Shown: positions 21,440 to 30,267, counted from the first letter of the stretch. The stretch is 53,812 bases of DNA from Clostridia bacterium (GCA_017397175.1 JAFQKA010000029.1:1-53812), one strand, 5' to 3'. Notes: a model not told the origin generated them from the sequence alone. A program made the numbers and translations.

Positions 21440-24424
21440 TTATTTTTCAAGAACAAGGTCTTTTACAGCAAACCAATCAAGGTTGCCCGTGTCCTTGACC
21501 ATGCCTATCTTGAAGTAGAAGCCTTCGCTGTCAAGCATAGATTCGGTCACGTCAAAGGAAATGCTGACCTCTGCCCATCTGGTCTCGGTTTCGATTGTCT
21601 CGGTTGCTAATTTGGTGCGCACTACCATTGTATCATAGTATACGTCGAGCGAAACGTCCGTTTCCGCAGGCGCCTTCATCATAAAGGACAGGGTATAGGT
21701 GCCTGCACCGTACATCTTTACGTCGTTTACGATAGATCTTGCAATGGCTGCGGTGTAGTACTTACCGTGGTCGTACATATAGTAGACCTTTGTGTCCTCT
21801 TCTTCTTTGACCACAAGGTCAACGGTGTAGCTGGGTGCCTCGGAGAAATAGCTGATCTCGCCCTCGTCGGGAAGGAGGAGATTACCGAGGGGAACAACGG
21901 GAGTGATTATCACACCCTTGCCTGTTGTGGTAACGTCATCGACCGCGGAACATTTTGCAAGGTCCTTGGTGGAAACGTATGCAACGCCGTCTATATCCTT
22001 TGTGGTAACGTTCTCGGTGGTTCTCAGGTACTTGAGAAGAGCATCAGCGGGAATAAGATATTCTTTGCCTTCCTTTACAACGTCGTGCTCAAACTGAACC
22101 TGACGAGAACCGATGAAGACCGTATTCTCAGCCATGTATTCAGCTTCGTGAATGATGCGTTCAATAGGCTCATAGGTGTCGTCGTTCTCTATTGTGAGAT
22201 ACAGCTCGGGGGGAGTTGAGCTTACCTGGCTTTCGCTGTCGATAAGCTTTCCGTCAACGTATACGTTGGAGAGGGTGATGTGATAGTTATCCGTGTATAT
22301 GTATCCGCTGCCGTTGTATACGCGCAGAAGGTAATTGAAAGTCTTGTCCGTGAAGTTCATAAATCCGTGAGGATCGCTGAGCGCGGTGAGCCTGGGAAGG
22401 GAGATGTTCTTGAACGTAAAGCTCTTTTCTGCCGAACCCATGCCTCTTCCTGCGAAGAAGTGGGGCAGATGTATGCAGTCAATAGCATCGCAGTTGATGA
22501 GGGTACTGTTGTGAGCTCTGTCCTTTTCCTCGGGGTTGTAGCGGTTGTTTACGAAACCGTCGTCCGATCGCATAACGTGAAGTTCCTCAAAGAGCACGTT
22601 GTCCGTTACACCCTGAGGATAGAGAGTGGCGCAGGTTGTTCCGCAGAGCACATCCTTTACGTGGCCGCTCTTTACCGAGTAAACGATGGTGTTATCCGCT
22701 ACGTAGAGCATAAGGTGCTCTGCGTAGTTGTCGTTTCCCGAGAAGATGGAAAGACCGTCGGTGGTCATCATTGTGGAGAATGCCTTGTAGTTGTATATTT
22801 CACAGTTGCTGGCGGCGATCGCCATGTTAAAGCAACGGGAGTCCATAAAGGTCACGCCGTTAAAATAAGTACCGTTTCCTCTGATGGTCATCATCTTCCA
22901 GCCTGCGCCCTCGGTACCGCCATCACGGATGTCGCGCTTGTTGATGTTCTGGAAGGGGTCGATGAGCACGCCGCGTCCGGTAATTCTTGAATATTCACCT
23001 TCAATGACGCTTCTGGCATTGAGCACCGCGCCGGGAGCAACGTAAAGCTGCGCGCCGGGCTCTTTCATTTCAAACAGTCCGGATTCGACCTCATGCCAAC
23101 CCTCGATCCAGTATACACCGGGATCGCCCTTAGTGGGTATATCACCGGGATACTCGGGGTAGTCGGCGGCAACAGAGAGAACCGAGTTGTCGTCCTCGTC
23201 AAGACGGATCATGAAGTAATCGGGCTTATCAAGGTAGACCGAGATCACGCCGTCCTTGTAGGTGGTCTTGAAATTCTTTGCAGAGGGCATAACGGTATAG
23301 TAGGAGAAGTCCTTTCCAACCTTTATGTCAACTCTTGTTTCTTCGCCAGAGAAGGCGAACATAGCGTAGCGTCTGTAATGGTCGCCGCCGATGCCTCGAC
23401 TGTATTCGGCATACTCCATTACGTGGTTGTAAACGGGAATACTTGCGGTCTTATCGCCTTGAGTTACGCTTACCTTGTAATCGTAATTGCGGCGAACCTG
23501 CTGGGGAAGCTCGGGATATATAACAAGCTGAGTCTGCTTAAAGAAATCTTCCTTTGATTGGATCTTGTCGGTTTTGATGACACCGTCGGCAAGAGAAAGC
23601 TCACCCTTTGCCTCGCGGATCAGCTTTGCAAGACAGTCGAATGCGGCCTTCTGCCCATAGAATTCAGAACCTACGAGGTAGATCTTTGCGTCCTTTACAA
23701 GAACTGCCCATTCGTCTTCCTTTACGCCAAGGGAAGCATCATCGGTGATGATGACGTTTGCCTTATCTATCTTTTTTACCTGTTCAACGGGAAGTCCGAC
23801 CTTCTCGCTCATAAGCGCTGTAAGGTTTGCAGCAAACGCCGTATTGTCGATGTCGGCGGCAATGCCTACGGAAAATACGTCCTTTCCGCCGACCTTGAGA
23901 GAAGTAACGGTGAATCCGCTGGCAGGTACGTAGCTGTAGCCGTCAGCCAACAGAAGTCCTTTATCGGAAATAAGATTTTCCACGAAAAATTCAACTCCCT
24001 TCGCTGTCTGTTCGTCTGTGCCGCCCATAATGGCGATCGTATTGCCCGTTCTTGTGATCTTGAACTGGTCGAGCATGATACCGTCGGCAGAGCCGCGCTT
24101 TGAGGGACCTACCAGGATCTCCTTATCGACTGCTCCCTTCATGTCGGTGACGAGCTTGATCTCGATTCCCGTCTTTGCTTTGATCCCGTCACGGAGAGCG
24201 GCTGCCGCGTCCTTGACGGTCTTTTTTGCAAGGTCTGAACGGACTATTACGTAGTCCGCAACGCTCAGAGCCTCATTGGGGTCAAGAGTTTCGATGGCGT
24301 TGTTGTCGGTCTCGTCGTTCTTTCCCTCATCGTCCTTTTTTTCGGGCATACAGGAAACTGCCGCGAAAATGAGGGTCAGAGCGAGCAGGACAAAGAACAT
24401 TTTTTTGATGGTGGTTCTTTTCAT
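21440..24424 (-). CDS. Large beta-helix lipoprotein, GH49-like
   Basis: 994 residues. Lipobox AAVSC (Cys25). Residues 50-310 resemble the two N-terminal alpha/beta units found ahead of some glycosidases (VIVRSDLAKKTVKDAAAALR and similar). Residues 315-460 are beta-rich with YSRGIGGDHYRRYAMFAFS. Residues 470-790 form a right-handed beta-helix with LYVAPGAVLNARSVIEGEY, ITGRGVLIDP, FNGVTFMDSR and DGLSIF, most like GH49 dextranase/isopullulanase or GH28-type enzymes. A copper-amine-oxidase-like segment (about 815-870) and a C-terminal carbohydrate-binding jelly roll (about 890-994) follow. Acts outside the cell on an alpha-glucan or other polysaccharide; substrate inferred from fold only. AAGGAG precedes the ATG. 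Confidence 0.78.
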   Translation of the reverse strand: MKRTTIKKMFFVLLALTLIFAAVSCMPEKKDDEGKNDETDNNAIETLDPNEALSVADYVIVRSDLAKKTVKDAAAALRDGIKAKTGIEIKLVTDMKGAVDKEILVGPSKRGSADGIMLDQFKITRTGNTIAIMGGTDEQTAKGVEFFVENLISDKGLLLADGYSYVPASGFTVTSLKVGGKDVFSVGIAADIDNTAFAANLTALMSEKVGLPVEQVKKIDKANVIITDDASLGVKEDEWAVLVKDAKIYLVGSEFYGQKAAFDCLAKLIREAKGELSLADGVIKTDKIQSKEDFFKQTQLVIYPELPQQVRRNYDYKVSVTQGDKTASIPVYNHVMEYAEYSRGIGGDHYRRYAMFAFSGEETRVDIKVGKDFSYYTVMPSAKNFKTTYKDGVISVYLDKPDYFMIRLDEDDNSVLSVAADYPEYPGDIPTKGDPGVYWIEGWHEVESGLFEMKEPGAQLYVAPGAVLNARSVIEGEYSRITGRGVLIDPFQNINKRDIRDGGTEGAGWKMMTIRGNGTYFNGVTFMDSRCFNMAIAASNCEIYNYKAFSTMMTTDGLSIFSGNDNYAEHLMLYVADNTIVYSVKSGHVKDVLCGTTCATLYPQGVTDNVLFEELHVMRSDDGFVNNRYNPEEKDRAHNSTLINCDAIDCIHLPHFFAGRGMGSAEKSFTFKNISLPRLTALSDPHGFMNFTDKTFNYLLRVYNGSGYIYTDNYHITLSNVYVDGKLIDSESQVSSTPPELYLTIENDDTYEPIERIIHEAEYMAENTVFIGSRQVQFEHDVVKEGKEYLIPADALLKYLRTTENVTTKDIDGVAYVSTKDLAKCSAVDDVTTTGKGVIITPVVPLGNLLLPDEGEISYFSEAPSYTVDLVVKEEEDTKVYYMYDHGKYYTAAIARSIVNDVKMYGAGTYTLSFMMKAPAETDVSLDVYYDTMVVRTKLATETIETETRWAEVSISFDVTESMLDSEGFYFKIGMVKDTGNLDWFAVKDLVLEK

Positions 24425-24479
24425 CTTTTTCTCCTTGTTGAGTTTTGTTTTTTCTTTCTTTGCTTTCAGTTTCAGTGTA

Positions 24480-24500
24480 TATTGATATTATATATCAATA
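24480..24500. promoter_or_regulatory. Palindromic operator candidate on the beta-helix lipoprotein promoter
   Basis: TATTGATA (24480-24487), 5-bp centre, TATCAATA (24493-24500): a perfect palindrome that covers the -10 box. The geometry suggests repression by a dimeric regulator, possibly in response to a sugar. Confidence 0.55.
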
Positions 24501-24515
24501 CTTTATTGCCGTCAA
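24487..24515 (-). promoter_or_regulatory. Sigma-A promoter of the beta-helix lipoprotein gene
   Basis: Minus strand: TTGACG (24515-24510), 17 bp, TATAAT (24492-24487). Confidence 0.8.
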
Positions 24516-24564
24516 GTGTTTTTTCTTGCTTTGTTTTTTTGTCTTCTTGTTATTTTGTTGAAAT

Positions 24565-24593
24565 GGGCGAGGACATAAAGACCGTCCTCGCCC
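24565..24593 (-). terminator. Terminator of the amidase / SpoIID-like operon
   Basis: Perfect 10-bp stem GGGCGAGGAC / GTCCTCGCCC with a 9-nt loop, just past the minus-strand stop at 24601. The following T run is short (ATTTCAA). Confidence 0.65.
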
Positions 24594-24600
24594 CGAAATG

Positions 24601-25932
24601 TTACTGTGTTGCCAGATTTACGATGCGCCCCCATGTAAGAGGACCCACCACGCCGCTTACGGGAATGTCGTTGTTTGCCTGTATTGCGCGAACCGCCGCT
24701 TCGGTGGAAGGGCCGAAGGCACCGTCTTCGCTGACGGTCGGGATATAGGAATACCGCTGTGATGCTTGATTGATAAATCGCTGAAGTGCCAGTACCTCAC
24801 GCCCTTCGCTGCCCTCGCTTAATACTCTGCCGGGGTATATTTCGTCGGCAAGCTCGCCGTACTCTCCTCGAATTGAGTTAAGAGCGTTGAAATATTCGTT
24901 GACAACGGCGTTCCAGGTGCTGCGCCCGACGATACCGTCTTCTGTTAAGCCGGCTTGACGCTGAATTGCACGAACAGCGTTTTCTGTTTGTGTACCGAAC
25001 ACACCGTCTACCGTTACGTCGGGCACCTGCGGGTCAAAAAAGGCGATGACAGACAGAAAATATTGAAGATTTCGCACTCCGTCTCCCGTGTCACCGAGTG
25101 CAAGCTGACTCGGATATATCAAGCGCACATCGTCCTGCGATACTCCCTCGCTTTGCACCTCGGCAAGCCGCTTTACCGCCGCCCAGATGGATTTTATCTT
25201 GTACCAGGTTGCCTTTCCCACCACGCCGTCCTGTGTCAGATTGAAGATCCGCTGAAAATTCCTTACAGCATTCTCCGTGTCCTGCCCGAAAATGCCGTCC
25301 GGGTCGTTTATCCGACCGATGGCAGGGTAATTCCGTCCGATCCTGTTAAGCTGACGCTGAATGGTAAGAACGTCCTGCGAGGAATCCCCGCGGCGAAGCG
25401 GACGTCCCGGATAAGAGGGAAGATTTCTGTCGGTAGGCGCATTGAAAACTATGTTGATGTCGTCGCCGTAATAATATTGAAGGATTTCATAGGGGGTCAG
25501 TCCTTCCTCGGCTAAGGCAACGCTGCCCCACTGGGAGAGACCGTTGCACATGACTGTGGTTCCGTTGCAGTAAGCGGCGAAAAGCGGCTCCACCGACCCC
25601 TGGCGTACGATATAGTCGTTGAAGACCTCGTCAACGATCTCTCCTACGTTCGAAAAAATGTCTCTGCCGTAAATAAAAGTCTGATCGAATTGGGTGGTTG
25701 AGGTTATGTCAAAATCGTATCCCCGCGAGCGGTAATATTCGGTATACACACGGTTAAGAGCATAGGAAATTTGCGCGTAAATGTTGGCGCGAAGGGCGCT
25801 TTCGGGCCAAGTGGGGTAAATTTCGCTTGATGCCACGTTTTTTATATAATCTATGAAAGGAACCGTAACGTTCGGCGCAGATCGGTCGCTGGGCAACCCC
25901 AAATGGACGGTTATGTTTTCGGGTATGGTCAT
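24601..25932 (-). CDS. SpoIID-like domain plus three peptidoglycan-binding repeats
   Basis: 443 residues, no signal peptide. Residues 1-165 resemble the SpoIID domain (VPFIDYIKNVASSEIYPTW, CNGLSQWGSVALAEEG); SpoIID is a lytic transglycosylase of engulfment. Three PG_binding_1 repeats follow at about 178-247, 277-345 and 369-438, each with the pattern V-L-x-L-Q-R-x-L-N, D-G-x-F-G-x-x-T-E-x-A-V and G-x-V-G-x-x-T-W. It overlaps the amidase gene by 4 bp (ATGA), so the two are translationally coupled. Probably a spore-cortex or mother-cell wall enzyme; how it reaches its substrate without a signal is unknown. Confidence 0.82.
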   Translation of the reverse strand: MTIPENITVHLGLPSDRSAPNVTVPFIDYIKNVASSEIYPTWPESALRANIYAQISYALNRVYTEYYRSRGYDFDITSTTQFDQTFIYGRDIFSNVGEIVDEVFNDYIVRQGSVEPLFAAYCNGTTVMCNGLSQWGSVALAEEGLTPYEILQYYYGDDINIVFNAPTDRNLPSYPGRPLRRGDSSQDVLTIQRQLNRIGRNYPAIGRINDPDGIFGQDTENAVRNFQRIFNLTQDGVVGKATWYKIKSIWAAVKRLAEVQSEGVSQDDVRLIYPSQLALGDTGDGVRNLQYFLSVIAFFDPQVPDVTVDGVFGTQTENAVRAIQRQAGLTEDGIVGRSTWNAVVNEYFNALNSIRGEYGELADEIYPGRVLSEGSEGREVLALQRFINQASQRYSYIPTVSEDGAFGPSTEAAVRAIQANNDIPVSGVVGPLTWGRIVNLATQ

Positions 25933-26951
25933 CTGTTATCCTCCGAGCCGATAAGGATGGGTTGAATACTTTTTATTCCCTCATAAATTTGCACTTTGCT
26001 TCTTTGCGGTGCGACCCCGTCGTAAAGAGCGGTCATATCGTATTCGGCGGTCTTGTCGGGGGTGAGAAAAACGAGAGAATTTTCTCTTGGAGGCGCGGGA
26101 AGCTCAATGCCGTCGATTATGCCGTCGGGGTCGGTGACGCCCTCAAAAAAGAGTACCTGCCCGTCGTCAAAATTCCGTGTTATGGCGATCTTCACGCCTT
26201 CGATCGGATAGGATTGTTTTCCCGCAAACGCCTGTATCTTCAAATATCCGCGTCGGGGATTTTCGCGGAGAAAATCCTCGTAGGTGAGAGACGGCTCGTT
26301 GTTATCCGGGGTGCTCGGCTCAGCGCCCGGGATTTCTTCCGTCCGCTCCCAAACCGCAATCGCCTCCGATGCCGAGATCGATGAGGTCTCGACCCGATTT
26401 ATGTAGTCAACTATACCGTCGGCCACCCCCTGAGCGAACCTTTGCGGAGCGTCTGCCATGAGGGTTGAATCAACAGGACTGGTAATAAATCCAAGCTCTA
26501 CCAGCACGGCAGGCATTTGTGTTCTGCGCAGAACGTAAAGTCCGGGACGTGCCTGAACACCGCGGTTGCGTAAGCCCGTTGAAAGATTGAGCTGTTCAAG
26601 AATAGATTGCGCTAAGGGATATGCGGCTGAATTGAGACTGTAAACGTAAGCCTCGGAGCCGCTTGCCATGGGATTCACCGAGGCGTTTGTGTGCAAACTA
26701 ATGAAATAGTCCGCACCCCAGGCGTTTGCCTCGCTTACCCTGATTGCAAGAGAGGATGCGTTCGACGTGCCCAGTATCACGTCGGGATCTTTACGGGACA
26801 GTCGAGTTTCATATCCGTAATTTTGAAGGATCCTTGCAAGGATCACTCCAATGTCGTAGACAAGATCCTGCTCGCGGTAGCCGTTGCCCTCTGCACCTGC
26901 ATTCGGGTTTTGCGGATTGTGTCCTTGGTCGATATATATTTTTGTTGCCAT
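25929..26951 (-). CDS. N-acetylmuramoyl-L-alanine amidase (Amidase_3), sporulation type
   Basis: 340 residues, no signal peptide. Amidase_3 zinc and catalytic residues: His11 (YIDQGHN), Glu27 (YREQDLV), His87 (ISLHTNAS) and Glu152 (LVELGFIT). It cleaves the bond between muramic acid and the stem peptide. A linker (about 190-225) leads to a small beta-sandwich domain (235-335; KIQAFAGKQSYPIEGVKI and similar) like carboxypeptidase regulatory-like folds. First gene of the operon with the SpoIID-like gene. On its upstream minus strand a CATATTCT box preceded at 14 nt by ACATT is a weak sigma-E-like match. GAAAGGAAG precedes the ATG. Confidence 0.88.
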   Translation of the reverse strand: MATKIYIDQGHNPQNPNAGAEGNGYREQDLVYDIGVILARILQNYGYETRLSRKDPDVILGTSNASSLAIRVSEANAWGADYFISLHTNASVNPMASGSEAYVYSLNSAAYPLAQSILEQLNLSTGLRNRGVQARPGLYVLRRTQMPAVLVELGFITSPVDSTLMADAPQRFAQGVADGIVDYINRVETSSISASEAIAVWERTEEIPGAEPSTPDNNEPSLTYEDFLRENPRRGYLKIQAFAGKQSYPIEGVKIAITRNFDDGQVLFFEGVTDPDGIIDGIELPAPPRENSLVFLTPDKTAEYDMTALYDGVAPQRSKVQIYEGIKSIQPILIGSEDNR

Positions 26952-27034
26952 TTTTCTCGCTTCCTTTCGTCAGATAGGCGTGGTTTGCCCTCGGTACAGA
27001 ATATGAGGTTTCAGGGAAGAATGTGCCAATACTC

Positions 27035-27064
27035 TTGACAAAACGTACCGGGTGGGTGTATAAT
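27035..27064 (+). promoter_or_regulatory. Sigma-A promoter of pncB
   Basis: TTGACA (27035-27040), 18 bp, TATAAT (27059-27064). Confidence 0.85.
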
Positions 27065-27081
27065 CCTTGTTAATAACAAGG
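27065..27081. promoter_or_regulatory. Palindrome at the pncB transcription start, operator candidate
   Basis: CCTTGTTA-A-TAACAAGG, perfect 8-bp arms around one base, adjoining the -10 box and covering the predicted +1. Fits a dimeric repressor site for NAD metabolism, but it is not an obvious match to NiaR or NrtR boxes I remember. Confidence 0.5.
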
Positions 27082-27107
27082 TTCTTTGGCTTTCACAGGA
27101 GGATAAA

Positions 27108-28556
27108 ATGAAGAATATTTCGAGAAATCTTACCATGCTTTGCGATTTTTACGAGCTGACCATGGCGAACGGATATTTCAAGACGGGTATGGGTGATACC
27201 ATTGCGTATTTTGACGTGTTCTACCGCGAAAATCCCGACAATGCCGGATTTGCCATTGCCGCAGGACTTGAACAGGTGGTCGAGTATATAAATGATCTGA
27301 AATTCGACGATGACGATATTGAATATCTGCGTTCAAAGGGGATATTTGACGAGGAATTTCTCACTTACCTGAAGACTTTCCGTTTCACAGGTGACATTTA
27401 CGCTGTTACCGAGGGCACGGTCGTCTTCCCCGGCGAGCCTATTATGGTGGTCCGCGCACCTGCCATTGAGGCGCAGTTTATTGAGACCTATATTTTGCTT
27501 ATGCTTAACCACCAGTCGATGATCGCAACAAAGGCAAACAGAATAGTCCGCGCATCCGAGGGACGTGCTGTCAGCGAGTTCGGCTCACGCCGCGCGCAGG
27601 GTGCCGACGCGGCAATTCTCGGCGCGAGAGCCTCTTATATCGGCGGCTGTGCGGCAACAGCCTGCACCATTGCCGATCAGGTTTACGGCGTTCCCGCTAC
27701 GGGAACAATGGCACACTCCTGGGTTCAGATGTTCCCCGATGAGTATACCGCGTTCAAGACCTACTGTGAGGCGTATCCTACAAACGCAACTCTTCTGGTA
27801 GATACCTACGACGTGCTGGGTAGCGGTATCCCCAATGCCATTCGCGCATTCAAGGAAGTCCTTTTGCCCCGCGGCATCACCAAGTGCGGTATCCGTCTTG
27901 ATTCGGGAGATATAACCTACCTTTCCAAAAAGGCGAGAAAAATGCTTGACGAGGCGGGCTTGACGGAGTGTAAGATAGTTGTTTCCAACTCTCTTGATGA
28001 GTACATTATTTCCGATCTTATGCGACAGGGTGCAAAGGTCGATGCCTTTGGCGTTGGTGAAAGAATGATCACCTCCAAGAGTAACCCTGTTTTCGGCGGC
28101 GTTTATAAGCTCTGTGCCATCGAGGATAAGGACGGAAACGTTATTCCCAAGATCAAGATAAGCGAAAATGCGGCAAAGGTCACCACGCCTCATTTCAAGA
28201 AGGTATACCGTCTTTACAGCAACGATGACAAAAAGGCGGAGGCGGATCTTATCTGCGTATTCGACGAGACGGTGGATGATACCAAGCCCCTTGAGATCTT
28301 CGACCCCGTACACACTTGGAAGCGCAAGATCCTTACCGATTTTACGGCGAGAGAACTGTTGGTTCCGATCTTTGAGAACGGCAAGCAAGTCTACGCCTTG
28401 CCCGATATTCACGAGATAAGGGAGCATTGCAGACGAGAGATCGAGTTTGTTTGGGATGAGGTGCTCAGATTTGAAAATCCCCACAACTATTACGTGGACC
28501 TCTCCCAAAAGCTCTGGGACATCAAGAACGATATGCTTCATAAAATGAGAAAGTGA
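27108..28556 (+). CDS. pncB: Nicotinate phosphoribosyltransferase
   Basis: 482 residues. N-terminal LTMLCDFYELTMANGYFKTG, then SEFGSRRAQGADAAILGARASYIGG, GTMAHSW and GIRLDSGDITYLSKKAR, all conserved in NAPRTase, including the catalytic-phosphohistidine region (GTMAHS). It converts nicotinate and PRPP to nicotinate mononucleotide in the Preiss-Handler NAD salvage route, in the cytoplasm. Length fits the family. AGGAGG RBS. Single-gene unit with strong promoter and terminator. Confidence 0.96.
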   Translation: MKNISRNLTMLCDFYELTMANGYFKTGMGDTIAYFDVFYRENPDNAGFAIAAGLEQVVEYINDLKFDDDDIEYLRSKGIFDEEFLTYLKTFRFTGDIYAVTEGTVVFPGEPIMVVRAPAIEAQFIETYILLMLNHQSMIATKANRIVRASEGRAVSEFGSRRAQGADAAILGARASYIGGCAATACTIADQVYGVPATGTMAHSWVQMFPDEYTAFKTYCEAYPTNATLLVDTYDVLGSGIPNAIRAFKEVLLPRGITKCGIRLDSGDITYLSKKARKMLDEAGLTECKIVVSNSLDEYIISDLMRQGAKVDAFGVGERMITSKSNPVFGGVYKLCAIEDKDGNVIPKIKISENAAKVTTPHFKKVYRLYSNDDKKAEADLICVFDETVDDTKPLEIFDPVHTWKRKILTDFTARELLVPIFENGKQVYALPDIHEIREHCRREIEFVWDEVLRFENPHNYYVDLSQKLWDIKNDMLHKMRK

Positions 28557-28563
28557 ATCCCTT

Positions 28564-28590
28564 AAAACGGCGGCGTGAGCCGCCGTTTTT
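28564..28590 (+). terminator. Terminator of pncB
   Basis: AAAACGGCGGC / GCCGCCGTTTT, GTGA loop, T run. Confidence 0.9.
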
Positions 28591-28659
28591 ATTTGTCGGA
28601 AATTGAAAAGGAATAAGGAAAATCGTTCCGAAAATATCCGTTTGGGACGGGTAAAAATC

Positions 28660-28696
28660 AAAAAAGGCGGGAAATTACAAAATCCTGCCTTTTTTT
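28660..28696. terminator. Second terminator upstream of the dcw cluster
   Basis: Stem AAAAAAGGCGGGA with TCCTGCCTTTTTTT (one G-T pair), 10-nt loop. It may insulate the dcw promoter from read-through. Confidence 0.75.
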
Positions 28697-28749
28697 GCAT
28701 TATTTCTCAAAATATCTGAAAAAAATTTAAAATTTTTTCATAAAACCTA

Positions 28750-28778
28750 TTGCAATTTCCCATTGTTTGTACTATAAT
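28750..28778 (+). promoter_or_regulatory. Sigma-A promoter of the dcw operon (Pmra)
   Basis: TTGCAA (28750-28755), 17 bp, TATAAT (28773-28778). Confidence 0.85.
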
Positions 28779-28788
28779 AAGTATACAA

Positions 28789-28852
28789 GTGGTGCAAAAT
28801 GTTGAATTTGAGTGAAAAATGGTGCAAAAAAGCACCCAAAATGCACCCAAAA
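28789..28852 (+). promoter_or_regulatory. Repeated motif upstream of mraZ, candidate MraZ operator
   Basis: GTGGTGCAAAA at 28789 and ATGGTGCAAAA at 28819 (exactly 30 bp apart), then two GCACCCAAAA copies at 28832 and 28843 (11 bp apart). MraZ is known to bind clustered short direct repeats with a GTGGG/GGTG core in its own promoter, so this is a likely autoregulatory site; the arrangement of two sense and two antisense-like repeats is unusual. Confidence 0.6.
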
Positions 28853-28871
28853 AGCGAAAGGAGGCCGACTT

Positions 28872-29303
28872 ATGTCACTTTGCGGCGAATTCAGACATTC
28901 TCTTGATGCAAAAAACAGACTTTTTATACCCGCAAAGCACAGAGAAAAGCTGGGCGATACCGTTATGGTCGTCCGCAATCTCGAACGTAAGTGCCTCATC
29001 GTTTATTCCCTTGAGGAATGGGAAAAGTACAAGGATTCCGTTCTTGCAAAGATCCCCGTTTCCAGAAGACAGGATATAAACCGCTTTTTGTTCCGCAGAT
29101 CCCTTGAGACCGGATATGATAATCAGGGAAGAATAATGCTGACCCCCGAGCTTTTGGCTCATGCTGAAATGGAAAGAGGAACGGCTGTTATCGTCGGCTG
29201 CGGATATTACGCTGAGATCTGGAGTGAAAAGAACTTCGAGGAGATCGTGGCAAACGAAAACGCAGAAGAGCTCAACGAGCTTCTCCGTCAGTACGATGTG
29301 TGA
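28872..29303 (+). CDS. mraZ: Transcriptional regulator MraZ
   Basis: 143 residues. Two AbrB-like MraZ domains: [23 protein letters not shown] (N-terminal, D-x-K-N-R motif) and [17 protein letters not shown] (C-terminal, Q-G-R motif). It binds its own promoter and controls the dcw cluster. AAAGGAGG lies 7 nt before ATG 28872. First gene of the cluster; overlaps rsmH by 8 bp. Confidence 0.97.
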   Translation: MSLCGEFRHSLDAKNRLFIPAKHREKLGDTVMVVRNLERKCLIVYSLEEWEKYKDSVLAKIPVSRRQDINRFLFRRSLETGYDNQGRIMLTPELLAHAEMERGTAVIVGCGYYAEIWSEKNFEEIVANENAEELNELLRQYDV

Positions 29304-30267
29304 TCTCGATCGAGTGGAGCAGAGTGGCTCCGAGGTGAATTTCAACCATCGCTCGGTGCTCCTTGACGAGTGCATAGAGGGGCTTGATATTAAGCCGGAC
29401 GGTATTTACGTTGACGGCACGGCAGGCGGCGGCGGACATTCCTATCACATAGCAAAACGTCTGACTACGGGACGGCTTATTGCCATTGATCAGGACGAAA
29501 CGGCAATTGCGGCGGCGGCGAAGAGACTTGAAGAGTTTTCTGACAGAGTGACGCTCGTTCGAAGCAACTTTTCGAAGATTGAGGAGGTCTGCTCCGATCT
29601 TGGTATTGAAAAGATAGACGGCGTGCTTATGGACTTGGGAGTTTCCTCCTATCAGCTTGACACCCCCGAGAGAGGCTTTTCATATAATGCGGACGCGCCG
29701 CTGGACATGAGAATGGACAACCGAAACCCTTTGACGGCGCGCAGAGTTGTAAATGAATACAGCGAGGCGGAGCTGAGACGGGTCATTTTTGATTTCGGCG
29801 AGGAAAAATTCGGCGCAAAGATCGCCGCAAATATAGTAAAGGCAAGGGAGCAGGCTCCCGTTGAAACCACCGGTCAGCTGGTGGAGATAATCAAAGAATC
29901 GATCCCCGCGGCGGCAAGGCGAGACGGCCCTCACCCCGCAAAACGAACCTTCCAGGCTATACGCATCGAGGTCAACTCCGAGCTTTCGGTGATTGCACCT
30001 GCCATTGAAGGTGCTGTAAAGCTTTTGGGCAAAGGCGGAAGGATTGCGATAATCACATTCCATTCTCTTGAGGACAGGCTTGTAAAGCAAGCTTATGCTG
30101 CTCAGGCGCAGGGATGTACCTGCCCGCGTGAATTTCCTGTTTGCGTGTGCGGAAACAAGCCGAAGCTGAAGGTGGTAACAAGAAAACCCATTCTTCCAAG
30201 CGACAAGGAGCTTGAAGAAAATCCCCGTTCACGAAGCGCGAAGCTACGTGTGGCGGAAAAGATCTGA
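29296..30267 (+). CDS. rsmH: 16S rRNA (cytosine-1402-N4)-methyltransferase RsmH
   Basis: 323 residues. SAM-binding motif [12 protein letters not shown], then [39 protein letters not shown] and [12 protein letters not shown], all RsmH signatures. It methylates N4 of C1402 in 16S rRNA. Starts inside mraZ (ATGTGTGA overlap), so translation is coupled; the RBS is weak. A GTG at 29314 is a less likely start. Confidence 0.96.
   Translation: MCDLDRVEQSGSEVNFNHRSVLLDECIEGLDIKPDGIYVDGTAGGGGHSYHIAKRLTTGRLIAIDQDETAIAAAAKRLEEFSDRVTLVRSNFSKIEEVCSDLGIEKIDGVLMDLGVSSYQLDTPERGFSYNADAPLDMRMDNRNPLTARRVVNEYSEAELRRVIFDFGEEKFGAKIAANIVKAREQAPVETTGQLVEIIKESIPAAARRDGPHPAKRTFQAIRIEVNSELSVIAPAIEGAVKLLGKGGRIAIITFHSLEDRLVKQAYAAQAQGCTCPREFPVCVCGNKPKLKVVTRKPILPSDKELEENPRSRSAKLRVAEKI

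Larger units (their letters stand above)
28557..28871. other. Gene-free stretch between pncB and mraZ
   Basis: 315 bp holding two terminators (28564-28590, 28660-28696), an AT-rich segment, the mraZ promoter and the repeats of a putative MraZ operator. No protein-coding signal; the open frame continuing upstream of mraZ from 28812 is probably not translated. Confidence 0.8.

Noticed and set aside
27585-28700. Minus-strand open frame (371 codons) opposite pncB
   Set aside because: Crosses two terminators and mirrors pncB codons; no protein family signal.
28812-28871. N-terminal extension of mraZ by 20 codons
   Set aside because: The region is the operator repeat cluster, and the strong AAAGGAGG RBS is placed for ATG 28872.
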